The notes under the pieces are model-generated. The model was not told the origin of the DNA. It worked only from the letters and a program-made list of their open reading frames with translations, and searched no databases. 64,000 bases of DNA from JAENVU01 sp046598395 (GTDB lineage: Bacteria; Actinomycetota; Acidimicrobiia; IMCC26256; JAENVU01): assembly GCA_046598395.1 (NCBI GenBank), contig JBKJIQ010000009.1, positions 62,001 through 126,000 on the forward strand. Direction: 5' to 3'. Position numbers and translations under genes: made by a program. Positions 26,105 to 35,122 of this stretch are shown in pieces; positions within the stretch are counted from its first letter, which is position 1, and the number at the start of each line of letters is the position of its first letter.

Positions 26105-26881
26105 CTATCGGCCGCGCCACTGAGGGTCGCGACCCTCACGGCGTGCGGTCATGCCCTCGCCCGCGTCTTCGGTCGCGCCCACCACGCGCCGCATCGACTC
26201 ACCCATGCGGAGCGCGTCCTCCCAGGGCAGACGCGGACCGCGTGCGGCCATCTCCTTGGTGGCGCGCTGCGCGAGTGGCGCCGCTTGCACCAGCCGCTGA
26301 GCGAGGGTGCGCGCTTCGTCCATCAATCGATCCCGCTCGACGACGCGCCACACCAGCCCCATGTCCTTCGCAGCACTCGCGTCCACCCGGTCGCCTGTGA
26401 GCAACAACTCCATGGCGTTCGACCAGCCGACCCGACCCGGCAAGCGCATCGAGCCCACGATCGTCGGTACCCCGAGCCGCACCTCGGGAAAGCCGAACTC
26501 CGCGTCGTCCGCCGCGATCACAAAATCGCAACGCAAGACCGCGGTGAGTCCATAGCCCAGGCAATACCCGGGTACCGCGGCGATCGTCGGCTTCCACAGC
26601 TCCATGCCGCTCTCGAAGGAGTTGATCGACGGGATCTCCCAAAACGAGCCCGGCCACTCCCCCACCGATCCGCGCCCGTCCTTCAGATCGGCACCCACAC
26701 AGAACGCGCGCCCGGCACCGGTGACGATGCCCACCCACGCATCCTCGTCCGCACGGAACCGTTCCCACGCAGCATTCAGGTCCTGGCGGAGCTCACCATT
26801 GATCGCATTGAGCGCGTCGGGACGGTTGTAGGTGATTGTCGCGACGTGCCCGTCGAGCTCGTAAAGGACGGTGTCTCCCAT
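26105..26881 (-). CDS. enoyl-CoA hydratase/isomerase (crotonase family)
   Basis: A 258-residue crotonase-fold enzyme. TYNRPDALNAINGEL and GAGRAFCVGADLK hold the CoA-binding and oxyanion region; PGYCLGYGLTAVLRCDFVIA is the second oxyanion strand; FGFPEVRLGVPTIVG carries the acidic active-site loop. The insertion GSVGEWPGSFWEIPSINSFE between is unusual. It hydrates or isomerises an enoyl-CoA. Its start lies within the 3' end of the SGNH-hydrolase frame (106-base overlap), which is unusually long for two real genes. Confidence 0.86.
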   Translation of the reverse strand: MGDTVLYELDGHVATITYNRPDALNAINGELRQDLNAAWERFRADEDAWVGIVTGAGRAFCVGADLKDGRGSVGEWPGSFWEIPSINSFESGMELWKPTIAAVPGYCLGYGLTAVLRCDFVIAADDAEFGFPEVRLGVPTIVGSMRLPGRVGWSNAMELLLTGDRVDASAAKDMGLVWRVVERDRLMDEARTLAQRLVQAAPLAQRATKEMAARGPRLPWEDALRMGESMRRVVGATEDAGEGMTARREGRDPQWRGR

Positions 26882-27645
26882 GCGCCCAGCATCGCACGCC
26901 GCACCGCAGCCGCGAGGTGGGGACGCAGCGCGTCGCCCAGACAGCGGTGACCGGCGGCGTTCGGGTGGAATCGGTCTTCGGTGAAGAACTCCTCGCCGCG
27001 CGCGCGAAAGGCTTGGTTGGTGAGTCGGTCGGCGCCGACTCGTTCTACGCGCGCGGCTGGGTGGGTGGCTCGGGCCTTGCGGCGCTCATAGGCAGCGCCG
27101 CGGAGGCCGAGCATCGGCTTCAGGGCTGTGGGGATACGAGGAATGACCGACAGGTCGATCAGCCCACACATCAGGGTCTCGATCCCCGCTCGATCGAGTG
27201 CAGTCACCACGGCACGGACGTCGCGTTCGAAGCGAGCAAGCGGTGTGGAGTGGATCGCGTCGTTCGCGCCGATCGAGATCACCGCTACATCGGGGGCCGC
27301 CGCCAGCACCGCGGGGAGCTGACGATGGAGGACGTCAGCAACGCGCGATCCGCCCACCGCGAACCGCGTGAGGTGAAGCGGGATATCGAGCTGCGCGGCG
27401 GCGTGCGCCACGAATACTTCGCGGGCGTGATCAAGGCCGGGACCGGTCAACGAACTGTCGCCGATGACGGCGACCCGAACCGGCTCCGACGCGTCGATTC
27501 CGGTGTCCCCGTAGTAGCCGGTGAGGTCGAGATCACCAAAGTTGGGGAGAGGCGCATGCGCGGCTCGATGCGCCTGCCACCAGCAGCCTCCGACCATGGC
27601 CGGAACTGCGAATGCCGCCCCCCTGGCTCGCATAAGACCACGCAT
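26776..27645 (-). CDS. SGNH-hydrolase-type esterase
   Basis: A 289-residue frame. The SGNH blocks are all present: block I VAVIGDSSLTGPG (Ser), block II GGSRVADVL (Gly), block III SIGANDAIHS (Asn) and block V EDRFHPNAAGHRCLG (Asp/His). The N-terminus is hydrophobic (AAFAVPAMVGGC) and could be a weak lipoprotein signal. Such enzymes deacylate lipids or cell-wall esters. The last ~35 residues are Ser/Thr/Arg-rich, overlap the enoyl-CoA hydratase gene in another frame, and look unlike the fold; the original stop may have been lost. Confidence 0.82.
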   Translation of the reverse strand: MRGLMRARGAAFAVPAMVGGCWWQAHRAAHAPLPNFGDLDLTGYYGDTGIDASEPVRVAVIGDSSLTGPGLDHAREVFVAHAAAQLDIPLHLTRFAVGGSRVADVLHRQLPAVLAAAPDVAVISIGANDAIHSTPLARFERDVRAVVTALDRAGIETLMCGLIDLSVIPRIPTALKPMLGLRGAAYERRKARATHPAARVERVGADRLTNQAFRARGEEFFTEDRFHPNAAGHRCLGDALRPHLAAAVRRAMLGAWETPSFTSSTGTSRQSPTTVPTRSMRSMVSSART

Positions 27646-27716
27646 CGTGGCGACTTACCCACAAAGCGTCAATAGGCCGCGCGGCCTCACTCACCACTTC
27701 AATCGGGCTCGGCATT

Positions 27717-27765
27717 GAACTGACCATGGTGGTGTACCCCCACGGTGCACCAGCACGGTCAGTTC
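27717..27765. terminator. imperfect hairpin downstream of the DUF7064-type gene
   Basis: Arms of about 22 bases beginning GAACTGACC and ending GGTCAGTTC, with three or four mismatches and a short centre. It lies between the stop of the leftward gene at 27813 and the next gene start. There is no T tract, so it may be a terminator or a palindromic repeat. Confidence 0.5.
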
Positions 27766-27812
27766 GACGAACACCGGGCCGGTGAGCGTGACCAACGCGA
27801 CGTCCCGGCGCC

Positions 27813-28760
27813 TCAGGATTTGGAAGGGAAGTCGGGCGGCCAGTTGTATTCGGTCCAGCCGGTGCCAACGACGCCGGCCGCGGTCTTGTACCGACACATC
27901 GCGCGCGGGAACCGCGTCTCGCGGCCGTCGGGTGCGACGAGCAGGATCGGCGCGTGACCCACGGGCTCCGTGGTGAACGCAACATCACCAATCCGTTGCC
28001 GGGCCGCGGTGGGGATCTTCTCGTCGTCGATGTCGACGGCGTTCTCCACCACTGCGGCCGGAGTCAATGCACCGGCGGCGTCGACGGTGTACCCGGTTGC
28101 GAACACGTCGAGGTCCGGAATGATCGAACGCGCCGCATGTACGAACGATCCGTCTTCGAACGCACCCGATGTCCAGTTCCACGGAAACAGCCACCAATCG
28201 CGCACACCCCAAGAGTGATCGCGTTGTCCGCCGGAATCGACGGTGATGGTTTCGTCGCCGATCGTGACCGTCCCCGTGACCCACGATGAGATCTCGTAGC
28301 GGGTTGTCATCTCGTACGGGAACACCTCGGCGCGTGACGACCACGTGAGGTCGAGTGCGACCGGCACGCGCTCACCTTCCAGCCCGTGGAATGCCTGCGC
28401 CGGATCGGGGAGCACGACGCCCATTGCGGTACTCGTCACCCGGAACTCGCGAAATGGATCAGGACACGAGAGTGCGTACGCGGTGCCGTCCGCTGTCACA
28501 TCGAGCGCGTCCATGCCGTCGGGGCACGGCATCTCGTGCTCAACGGTCAACACCAGCGGACGGTCCTGACCCACCAACGCGATCCACCACCACGCCATGC
28601 CGAGGTTCGGATACAACCCCAGGCGCACATAGCCGCCGGAAGAACAGTCGGGCGCAGCCCAATCGAGATACCACGACTCGCCCCAGAGCTCTTCCGCTCC
28701 GGGCTCGTGGCGGCCCTCGTCCGCCGGACCCGGTGTGAATACTTCAGGTTGCTCACTCAC
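27813..28760 (-). CDS. DUF7064-type (carotenoid-hydratase-like fold) protein
   Basis: A 315-residue soluble protein, no signal peptide. It has ESWYLDWAAPD and GGYVRLGLYPNLGMAWWW in the first half, then GQRDHSWGVRDWWLFPW and FVHAARSIIP in the second. The DHSWGVRDW motif is typical of DUF7064-like proteins, distantly related to AttH/CrtC beta-barrels and common beside lipid- or steroid-type genes in actinobacteria. No reaction is established. It is followed at the 5' side by an NTF2-like gene on the same strand, 27 bases away, so they probably share a transcript. Confidence 0.7.
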   Translation of the reverse strand: MSEQPEVFTPGPADEGRHEPGAEELWGESWYLDWAAPDCSSGGYVRLGLYPNLGMAWWWIALVGQDRPLVLTVEHEMPCPDGMDALDVTADGTAYALSCPDPFREFRVTSTAMGVVLPDPAQAFHGLEGERVPVALDLTWSSRAEVFPYEMTTRYEISSWVTGTVTIGDETITVDSGGQRDHSWGVRDWWLFPWNWTSGAFEDGSFVHAARSIIPDLDVFATGYTVDAAGALTPAAVVENAVDIDDEKIPTAARQRIGDVAFTTEPVGHAPILLVAPDGRETRFPRAMCRYKTAAGVVGTGWTEYNWPPDFPSKS

Positions 28761-28787
28761 GAAAACTCCGTTGGTAGGAGGTGCTGG

Positions 28788-29288
28788 TCAATCCGGTGCA
28801 GGCAACGAGCTCCGCCCGCCCGTGCCCCAATACGAGGCGGTGAGCTGCAACCCGGCACGACCAGAACGCGGCGACAACTCTTCCATGACCCGCTTGTAGG
28901 CGGTGCGCAGGATCTTCCACTCGCCGTCGCGCAGCACGTAGTCGTCGGTGTAGAACGCTGCTCCGCGGATGTCGAGCTCCCACTGCGTGTCGATCACCCA
29001 GTCGTCGAGAGACCAGATTCCGGTGGCCGTGTCACTGCTCGTCAGCGTGATCTCCGGGTGGTGGGCCTTGTGCGACGAGAGGAAGGTCTCTCGGCCCATC
29101 GAACGACGGAAGAAGTCGACGATCGCATCCCGACCTTCAAAGGAGTACGCACCGGCGCTGTAGGCGCACGTGGCCTCCGGCACGAACAGTTCCGCGATGT
29201 CGTCCCACTGTTTGAGATCGAGGAACCGGAAATAGCGGTACTTCACCTGCTTGATGGCTTCGATCTGCACCAGATCTTCGGGGGTCAT
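28788..29288 (-). CDS. NTF2-like (SnoaL/ring-hydroxylating-beta type) protein
   Basis: A 166-residue cone-fold protein: EDLVQIEAIKQVKYRYFRFLD, then WDDIAELFVPEATCAY, GRDAIVDFFRRSMG, HHPEITLTSSDTATGIW and DGEWKILRTAYKRV. This is the SnoaL-like/NTF2 pattern, used by isomerases, dehydratases and dioxygenase small subunits. It overlaps the upstream PLP-enzyme stop by ATGA and is followed by the DUF7064-type gene, suggesting a joint pathway. The reaction is not assignable. Confidence 0.85.
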   Translation of the reverse strand: MTPEDLVQIEAIKQVKYRYFRFLDLKQWDDIAELFVPEATCAYSAGAYSFEGRDAIVDFFRRSMGRETFLSSHKAHHPEITLTSSDTATGIWSLDDWVIDTQWELDIRGAAFYTDDYVLRDGEWKILRTAYKRVMEELSPRSGRAGLQLTASYWGTGGRSSLPAPD

Positions 29289-30559
29289 GAGTACCGGGCC
29301 TCCTTGCCGAGGGATTCACCGTGATGGGTCACTGCGTCGATGAGATCCACGATCAGATGATCTACCACCGCGGCGTGCGCGGGAGACAACATCATGTGCA
29401 GCCCCCGCGGATCGGTATTGCGATTCACGTGCCACCCGCGCTCGTCCATCACATCACCGACCGCATAGAGGTCGATCGTGTCGGACTTCATCGCGAAGAC
29501 AGGACCGATCGGGTTGCCCACGATCTCGATGCCATCCAGCCCGTCGATCGCATTGCGCACCTTGGCCACGGTCTCCATCAGGCCGCGCATGATCTCCACG
29601 TATCCATCGTGACCGAGCGATTGCATCACTGCCCACGCGGTGGCAATCGGCGCAGCAGGCTTCGCGCCCGCGACGCCCGGCGAGCCGTACAAGCCTGACG
29701 GCCAGTCGTCGTAGATGAAGTACTGGTGGCCGAACCAGTCGGCGTCGCGGTGAAGCACGGTGGAGGCACCCTTCGGCGCGTACCCGTACTTGTGCACATC
29801 GGCGCTGATCTCGGTGACGCCTTCCACCCGAAAGTCCCACGGAGGGACGTCGTAGCCCAGGGCTTCCAGGAACGGCAGGATGAAACCGCCGACGCACGCA
29901 TCCACATGACATCCCGCTCCGTGCTCAGCCGCGAGCGCCGCCATCTCCGAGACCGGGTCCATCACGCCGTATGGGTAGTTGAACGCGGAGGCAACCACCA
30001 CCGCGGTCGACGGGCCGATGAGTTCGCGGAGTGCGTTCACATCCGCGCGGTAGTGGGCGTCGAGCGGGACGCGAACGAGATCCATGTCGAAGTAGTGCGC
30101 GGCCTTCGCGTACGCGGGATGGGCCGAGATCGGCGCAAGGATCTGTGAACGTTCGATGCCACGCTCCCGAGCCCGCTCGCGGTTGACCTTCATCGACATC
30201 AAGATCGACTCAGTGCCACCTGAGGTCATGGACCCGCCGCCACTTTCGGGTAAGTGCAGCAGTCCACCCGTCATGGAAATGACATCGCCCTCGAACCGTG
30301 CCACCTCAGGGAACTTGAACGGGTTGAGCGCGTTGCCGAAGAGGTAGCGGTTGTTGACCGCGAGGACAAGTTCCTCGAGATCATGACGACCCGTCGGATA
30401 CACGAGACCGAAGAGGCGCGCGCCGTGCACATCGGGTTCACGCGCTCGCCGCGCGTCGATATCGGCAAGGAGTTCGCTCGTGACCCTCCCTGCGTCGGGG
30501 AGGCGAGTTTTGGCCGGTTCAGTGGTCTCCACGGCTCGGCACGCTACGCGCGCCGCCAC
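29285..30559 (-). CDS. PLP-dependent decarboxylase / lyase (sphingosine-phosphate-lyase-like)
   Basis: A 424-residue fold-type I PLP enzyme. The PLP Lys is K257 in ISADVHKYGYAPKG; the phosphate-binding stretch is GSMTSGGTESILMSM, and HVDACVGGFILPF holds the Asp that binds the pyridine ring. These motifs are nearest to the sphingosine-1-phosphate-lyase/glutamate-decarboxylase branch. It could cleave phosphorylated sphingoid-type bases or decarboxylate an amino acid. The start is a GTG at 30559, with another in-frame GTG at 30532. It lies 3 bases after the DUF4395 gene and overlaps the NTF2-like gene, so the three form an operon. Confidence 0.86.
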   Translation of the reverse strand: MAARVACRAVETTEPAKTRLPDAGRVTSELLADIDARRAREPDVHGARLFGLVYPTGRHDLEELVLAVNNRYLFGNALNPFKFPEVARFEGDVISMTGGLLHLPESGGGSMTSGGTESILMSMKVNRERARERGIERSQILAPISAHPAYAKAAHYFDMDLVRVPLDAHYRADVNALRELIGPSTAVVVASAFNYPYGVMDPVSEMAALAAEHGAGCHVDACVGGFILPFLEALGYDVPPWDFRVEGVTEISADVHKYGYAPKGASTVLHRDADWFGHQYFIYDDWPSGLYGSPGVAGAKPAAPIATAWAVMQSLGHDGYVEIMRGLMETVAKVRNAIDGLDGIEIVGNPIGPVFAMKSDTIDLYAVGDVMDERGWHVNRNTDPRGLHMMLSPAHAAVVDHLIVDLIDAVTHHGESLGKEARYS

Positions 30560-30562
30560 CGG

Positions 30563-31048
30563 TCACGCGGGGAGGCGTGATCCAAAGTCGGCACATTCCA
30601 CGCAGACATCGTCGGGAATCACGCCGAACCGCATGAGCATTGCAAAGACCTTGCAGCCGAGACAGAGGCCGACGAACGCTTCGAGGCTGGCCGCGACCAA
30701 CAGGAGGATCAGCACGACGGTCGCCCCTGTGGCCATGCCTGCAAGGAACAAGACCGCGGCGCTGGCCGAAAACCCGAGACCCATCGCCTGCGCGAATCGC
30801 TTCGGCGGGCCGGCAACCAGACGAGGGACCAGCGCGAGCCGCGGCCGGATCATCCGGGTGACGAGCAATCCGAGCGGGCTGAACCGAGGTCCGGCCGCCA
30901 CTCGGGCCATGAACCCGAACACCAATGGCACCAGGACCCACCACTGATCGAGCACCAACATCGTGGCGACCATCACGACGACGCCACACGCGACGAGGCG
31001 AGCCGATATCTCATCGACCGGGTTCGGAAAATCGAAAAACTGGTTCAC
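30563..31048 (-). CDS. DUF4395 integral membrane protein
   Basis: A 161-residue protein with four predicted helices. It starts with FPNPVDEISARLVACG, has RVAAGPRFSPLGLLVTR in the second loop and ends with GLCLGCKVFAMLMRFGVIP. The Arg-Phe-Ser-Pro and Cys-x2-Cys features match DUF4395, often found beside thioredoxin-like or rhodanese genes. Its GTG start sits 6 bases after a -10 box, so the transcript should be leaderless. It heads the leftward operon with the PLP enzyme. Confidence 0.82.
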   Translation of the reverse strand: MNQFFDFPNPVDEISARLVACGVVVMVATMLVLDQWWVLVPLVFGFMARVAAGPRFSPLGLLVTRMIRPRLALVPRLVAGPPKRFAQAMGLGFSASAAVLFLAGMATGATVVLILLLVAASLEAFVGLCLGCKVFAMLMRFGVIPDDVCVECADFGSRLPA

Positions 31049-31054
31049 GCATCG

Positions 31055-31082
31055 AGCCTACCGTCTATTCCCGACCTGTCAA
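31055..31082 (-). promoter_or_regulatory. leaderless promoter of the DUF4395-PLP operon
   Basis: On the minus strand TTGACA (31082-31077), a 16-base spacer and TAGGCT (31060-31055) are followed 6 bases later by the GTG start at 31048. The spacing puts the transcription start at or within one base of the start codon. An 8-base inverted repeat (TCTATTCC / GGAATAGA) brackets the -35 box. Confidence 0.7.
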
Positions 31083-31352
31083 GTCAGGAATAGAGGTCCT
31101 CGGCGTCTCGAGCGGTCGATATCCACAGGTGGCTGGGGATTACCACGCGAAGCATTCGCTCCTGCTTCTCAATACTTGCATTTGTCCATATTTGTCCGCC
31201 AGAATGCCCCGCGGCTGATACCAAGAGTGACGAACTTTTCCCCAGGGCGGAGCAGCAGTGACCGAAGCGGGCGCGAGCGGATCGACGGTAACGCGAGCTG
31301 GCGGGCCACGAACCCGGCAGTTCATCGACTCCACCCTGCTCAGGTCCTGACC
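31083..31352. other. divergent intergenic region before the conservon
   Basis: Between the DUF4395 promoter and the sensor-kinase start. The inverted repeat arm GGAATAGA and the conservon promoter should lie here. I see no other gene and no unambiguous -10 for the rightward transcript. Confidence 0.5.
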
Positions 31353-33749
31353 ATGCTCCGTCGGCTCAAGCTCCGCACCAAGTTGCGTTTGCTCGTGGCG
31401 CTCGCGCTCGGCGCGACGTTGGCCCTCGCAGTCCCCTCGCTTCTCCCCAGCATCAACGCCTGGCGCCGAGCCGAACGGGCTCCTTCCTTGGCGCGCGCCG
31501 CGGCCGGATTGACCGACATGGTGCGCGACGCCGAGCAGGAGGCGACCCAGTCGGCGTGGTACCTGGCGTCGGGCAACGGTCGCGCCCGTGACGCGCTGCG
31601 CGCGGCGCGCCCGCTCACCGACCGCGCCGCCCGAGTGCTGATTCGAGACCGTGCCGCGCTGGCTGCCGATGGTCACACCGGTGCCGCATTGAGGGTCACC
31701 GACGTCGTCCACGCCTGGACCGCCGTGAAAAAGGATCGGACTCGCATCGATCAGCGCACGCTGAGCGACTTAGCCGCCCTCCAAGCATTCGACGCGCTGG
31801 AACGTGCCATCACGCGCGCGCTCGATAGCACGGCCGACTCTGCGCCGGGCGGGCTCGCCGCTGACCTGCGAGCCAAGACCCGCGCGACGCGGGTAGAGGT
31901 GAGCGCGGCGCAGGAGCAAGCCACGCTGACGACCGGAATCGAACGCGGCGAGATCACCGCGCCTCTCGCGGATCGGCTCACGCTCGGCGCGACCGATCAA
32001 CGGGTGAATCGCCCGGTCGCGCTCGAGGTCGCCAACCGGCGGACCGCAACCCTCGGCCTAGTGACCGTCGAGCTCGGTGCCGCCGCCAACGCGGTCGCGA
32101 GACTCCGCGGTGCTGCACTGGTACAACGGCTGCCCCTGATCTCGACCGCAGAATGGCTTCGAGCATCGGACCGCCAGCTCAGCGCGCTCCGAACACTCAG
32201 CCGCACGTTGGACACCGCTGCCGCAAACCGCGTGGCGGTCGTCCGCGATGCCGCACGCGCTGGGCTCCTCCACTCAGCCCTGCTCGTCGCCGGCATCGTT
32301 GCGCTCGTCCTGATCCTCGGTGCATTGCTCATCCGAGCCATCACCCGCCCCATCCGCGATGTGCTCGGCGCCGCCACCGCTCTCGCTCGACGCCAGCAGG
32401 ACCCACCCATGGAACTCAGCGACGCGACGACGGGAGTGCAACCCGTGGCGGTTCGGACACGCGATCAGATCGGAGACATTGCCCGTGCGGTCCACCACTT
32501 CGACCTCGCCACCGCGTCCGGGGTCGAAGCGCAGCGGCAGATCCAGCGCCACGATATCGGCGACGTCTACGTGAACCTGGCGCGCCGGAACCAGCCTCTC
32601 CTTCACCGCCAACTCGAAATCATCGACGCGCTCGAGGCGACCGAACGCGATCCCGATCGCCTGAGTTCGCTGTTCCTGCTCGACCACCTGGCCACCCGGC
32701 TGCGCCGCAACGCAGAGAGTCTCCTCGTTCTTGCCGGCGTTGACGATCAACGGACCCACGTGCAATCTGCACCCCTCCTCGACGTGGTGCGAGGCGCGGC
32801 TTCCGAGATTGGGGACTTCGCCCGGATCGACATCGTGGGACTCCCAATGGATGTCGACATCCTCGGGCGCTTCGCGGTCGACCTCACGCACGTCCTCGCA
32901 GAACTGCTCGAAAACGCGACGAACTACTCCTCCCCGGATACCCGTATCTTCGTGGGCGCGCGTCGACGGCCCAACGGACTCGAGCTCACGATCGCGGACG
33001 AGGGCATCGGCATTCCGGTTGACCACCTCGATGAGCTGAACGAGCTGCTTGCCCATCCACCACTTCCGGGGTTCGACCTCTCGCGATCGCTCGGGCTCGT
33101 GGTGGTCGCGCGGCTCTGCGAACGGATTGGAGTCGAGGTGCAGTTGCGAAGCGCGGCCGAGGTCGGAACGTCGGCGGTGATCACCGTTCCACTCGCGATG
33201 ATGCACACCCCCGACCACGATCCCGCACTGATCGGCGATGCCGACTCGTGGATCGCATCCGACGGGGTGGAGGGACCCGACGCGGACACCGGATTCACCG
33301 ACGAGCTGCCCGAGCCCGTGACTGCACCGATCGCACCGGCGTTACCGATTGCTGCCCCTCGGTCAGACCCACCACCAGAGCCGGCCAAGCGATTCAGTCC
33401 GGTCACCTTCGACGGGAGCTTCGACTTGCTGCCGAGCAACGGACGCCATCCTCGACACCCGCGTCACCGCCCCGGCCGAGCGATCGTGGGAGGTGGGCCA
33501 GCCGTGCCGGGAGCGATGGCCGCCGAGCCCGGCCCGCCGCTCCCCCGGCGAACCCCGGTTCCGCCCGAGAAACAGCCGATCTTGGCCCCGACCGCGCCCG
33601 CGACTCGTGCCCCGGAGGCGGTCTTCGAACTGGTTGCCCGCTACCAAGCGGGCCGCCGCCGCGCCATCGACGACGACCACGAACACGGGCCCAACCACGA
33701 CGGGCCCAACCTCGACAGGCCCAACCAAGACAGGAATAACGTCCTATGA
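31353..33749 (+). CDS. cvnA: conservon sensor histidine-kinase-like protein (CvnA)
   Basis: A 798-residue membrane sensor. Helix 1 is near residues 11-30, a ~275-residue helical extracytoplasmic domain follows, and helix 2 (LLVAGIVALVLILGALLI) is near 305-325. Then come a HAMP-like linker (ITRPIRDVLGAATALARRQ), a helix with LLDHLATRLRRNAESLLVLAG near 440, and a HATPase domain: ELLENATNYSSP (~517), DEGIGIP (~549), GLVVVARL. A disordered Pro-rich tail ends in Asn/Gly repeats. No phospho-accepting His box of the normal type is seen, as in Streptomyces CvnA. The stop overlaps cvnB by ATGA. It should govern the CvnB-D signalling unit. Confidence 0.87.
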   Translation: MLRRLKLRTKLRLLVALALGATLALAVPSLLPSINAWRRAERAPSLARAAAGLTDMVRDAEQEATQSAWYLASGNGRARDALRAARPLTDRAARVLIRDRAALAADGHTGAALRVTDVVHAWTAVKKDRTRIDQRTLSDLAALQAFDALERAITRALDSTADSAPGGLAADLRAKTRATRVEVSAAQEQATLTTGIERGEITAPLADRLTLGATDQRVNRPVALEVANRRTATLGLVTVELGAAANAVARLRGAALVQRLPLISTAEWLRASDRQLSALRTLSRTLDTAAANRVAVVRDAARAGLLHSALLVAGIVALVLILGALLIRAITRPIRDVLGAATALARRQQDPPMELSDATTGVQPVAVRTRDQIGDIARAVHHFDLATASGVEAQRQIQRHDIGDVYVNLARRNQPLLHRQLEIIDALEATERDPDRLSSLFLLDHLATRLRRNAESLLVLAGVDDQRTHVQSAPLLDVVRGAASEIGDFARIDIVGLPMDVDILGRFAVDLTHVLAELLENATNYSSPDTRIFVGARRRPNGLELTIADEGIGIPVDHLDELNELLAHPPLPGFDLSRSLGLVVVARLCERIGVEVQLRSAAEVGTSAVITVPLAMMHTPDHDPALIGDADSWIASDGVEGPDADTGFTDELPEPVTAPIAPALPIAAPRSDPPPEPAKRFSPVTFDGSFDLLPSNGRHPRHPRHRPGRAIVGGGPAVPGAMAAEPGPPLPRRTPVPPEKQPILAPTAPATRAPEAVFELVARYQAGRRRAIDDDHEHGPNHDGPNLDRPNQDRNNVL

Positions 33750-34162
33750 CGAGGACCTCAACCAACGAGCTGGGATTCCTACTCGTGAATCTCGCCGAAC
33801 GAGTTCCGGGAATCCGCGAAGCGGTCGTGGTTTCTTCCGACGGCCTCCTGATCGCGATGTCAGGTGATGTGGAGCGCGGCGATGCGGATCGCCTGGCAGC
33901 CGTCACCGCGGGATTGTTGAGCATTGCTCGCGGTGCGGGCGAGCCAATGCGCGCCGGCGCGGTGCAGGAAATCATCATTGAGATGGACCACGCGCTGCTG
34001 ATCGTGATGGGGATTAGTGACGGTTCGGCGCTCGCGGCCGTCGCGGAGCGACCCTCCGACATCGGCCTCGTGGCCTACGAGATGGCAACGTTCGTAGAGC
34101 GGGCCGGCGCCGCGCTCACGCCCGGCCTCGTTGCTGAACTGCGATCGCAGCTCACATCGTGA
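33746..34162 (+). CDS. cvnB: roadblock/LC7 protein (CvnB)
   Basis: A 138-residue roadblock/LC7-domain protein: LGFLLVNLAERVPGIREAVVVSSDGLLIAMSG at the start, then ADRLAAVTAGLLSIARGAG and the DHALLIVMGI strand. Members bind small Ras-like GTPases and act as GTPase-activating partners; in conservons the partner is CvnD. It overlaps cvnA (ATGA) and cvnC (GTGA), so the proteins are made in concert. Confidence 0.93.
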   Translation: MTRTSTNELGFLLVNLAERVPGIREAVVVSSDGLLIAMSGDVERGDADRLAAVTAGLLSIARGAGEPMRAGAVQEIIIEMDHALLIVMGISDGSALAAVAERPSDIGLVAYEMATFVERAGAALTPGLVAELRSQLTS

Positions 34163-34518
34163 CCATGATCGGCACCCCCCGACTTTCCCGCCCGTATGTC
34201 ATTACGGGCGGGCGGACCCGCGGTCGAGGATATGAACTCCCGGTGGAAACCATGGCCCAGACACTGGGCCCGGCGTGGGAATCGGGGCGACGAATCCCAC
34301 CCGAGGCACTCGACATCATGGAGCTCTGCATCACGCCCCGCTCCATCGCCGAGATCTCATCGCGCTTGGGACTCCCACTTGGAGTCACCCGCGTCTTGGT
34401 GGCAGATCTCGCAGCCGATGCGGCACTACGCATCGATGCGGCGGACTTCCCGACCGCGCCCGGATCCGGCCGCGTCGAACTCCTCGAACGTCTCCTTGCT
34501 GGTGTCCGTGCTCTCTGA
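34159..34518 (+). CDS. cvnC: DUF742 protein (CvnC)
   Basis: A 119-residue protein. It has SRPYVITGGRTRGRGYELPVE at the N-terminus, LDIMELCITPRSIAEISSRL in the middle and GVTRVLVADLAADAALRI near the end, the DUF742 pattern with a winged-helix-like C-terminal part. Its role in the conservon complex is not settled. The GTG start overlaps the cvnB stop by GTGA. Confidence 0.92.
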   Translation: MTMIGTPRLSRPYVITGGRTRGRGYELPVETMAQTLGPAWESGRRIPPEALDIMELCITPRSIAEISSRLGLPLGVTRVLVADLAADAALRIDAADFPTAPGSGRVELLERLLAGVRAL

Positions 34519-35122
34519 CGCACCGGCCGCGCTCAAGATCCTCGTGTGCGGCGGGTTTGGTGTCGGCAAGACCACCACGGTCGCGACCATCTCCGAGATC
34601 GAACCGCTGCACACCGAGGGAGCGCTCACCGATGTGGGCCCGGTAGGTGATCTCGCCCTCCTCACACCGGACAAGACCGGAACCACCGTTGCGCTGGATT
34701 TCGGTCGCATCACGATCAGCCACGACCTCGTCCTCTACCTCTTCGGCACACCCGGCCAAGATCGGTTTTCCTTCATGTGGGACGAGATCGCCCGCGGAGC
34801 CGTGGGCGCAATGGTCATCGTCGATACCCGTCGGCTCGAGGTGTCATTTCCGGCCATTGACTACTGCGAGCGACGCCAGATTCCCTTTGTGGTCTGCATC
34901 AACCGCTTCAACGGCATCGCGCTCCACACCGAACTCGAAGTCCGCGACGCGCTGGCCCTGGCCGCCGACGTCCCCATTCTGATCGGCGATGCGCGCGAGC
35001 GCGACGACGTGAAGGCGGTCTTGACCGCGCTCGTTGAGCACTCGCTCGCCCGCGCTCGCGCCACTCTGGACCCCTCAGCAGAACCTCCCCTCCGGGATTT
35101 CGAAGACCAATTCTTGCGTTGA
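34508..35122 (+). CDS. cvnD: small Ras-like GTPase (CvnD)
   Basis: A ~204-residue GTPase. P-loop GGFGVGKTT (residues 15-23), GTPGQDRF as the G3 (switch II) box with Gln-Asp, and NRFN standing in for the G4 NKxD box. It is an MglA-like protein and is expected to be switched by CvnB. The GTG at 34508 overlaps cvnC by 11 bases; a GTG at 34502 is the alternative start. It completes the sensor-roadblock-DUF742-GTPase set, a complete single conservon. Confidence 0.93.
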   Translation: MLSDAPAALKILVCGGFGVGKTTTVATISEIEPLHTEGALTDVGPVGDLALLTPDKTGTTVALDFGRITISHDLVLYLFGTPGQDRFSFMWDEIARGAVGAMVIVDTRRLEVSFPAIDYCERRQIPFVVCINRFNGIALHTELEVRDALALAADVPILIGDARERDDVKAVLTALVEHSLARARATLDPSAEPPLRDFEDQFLR

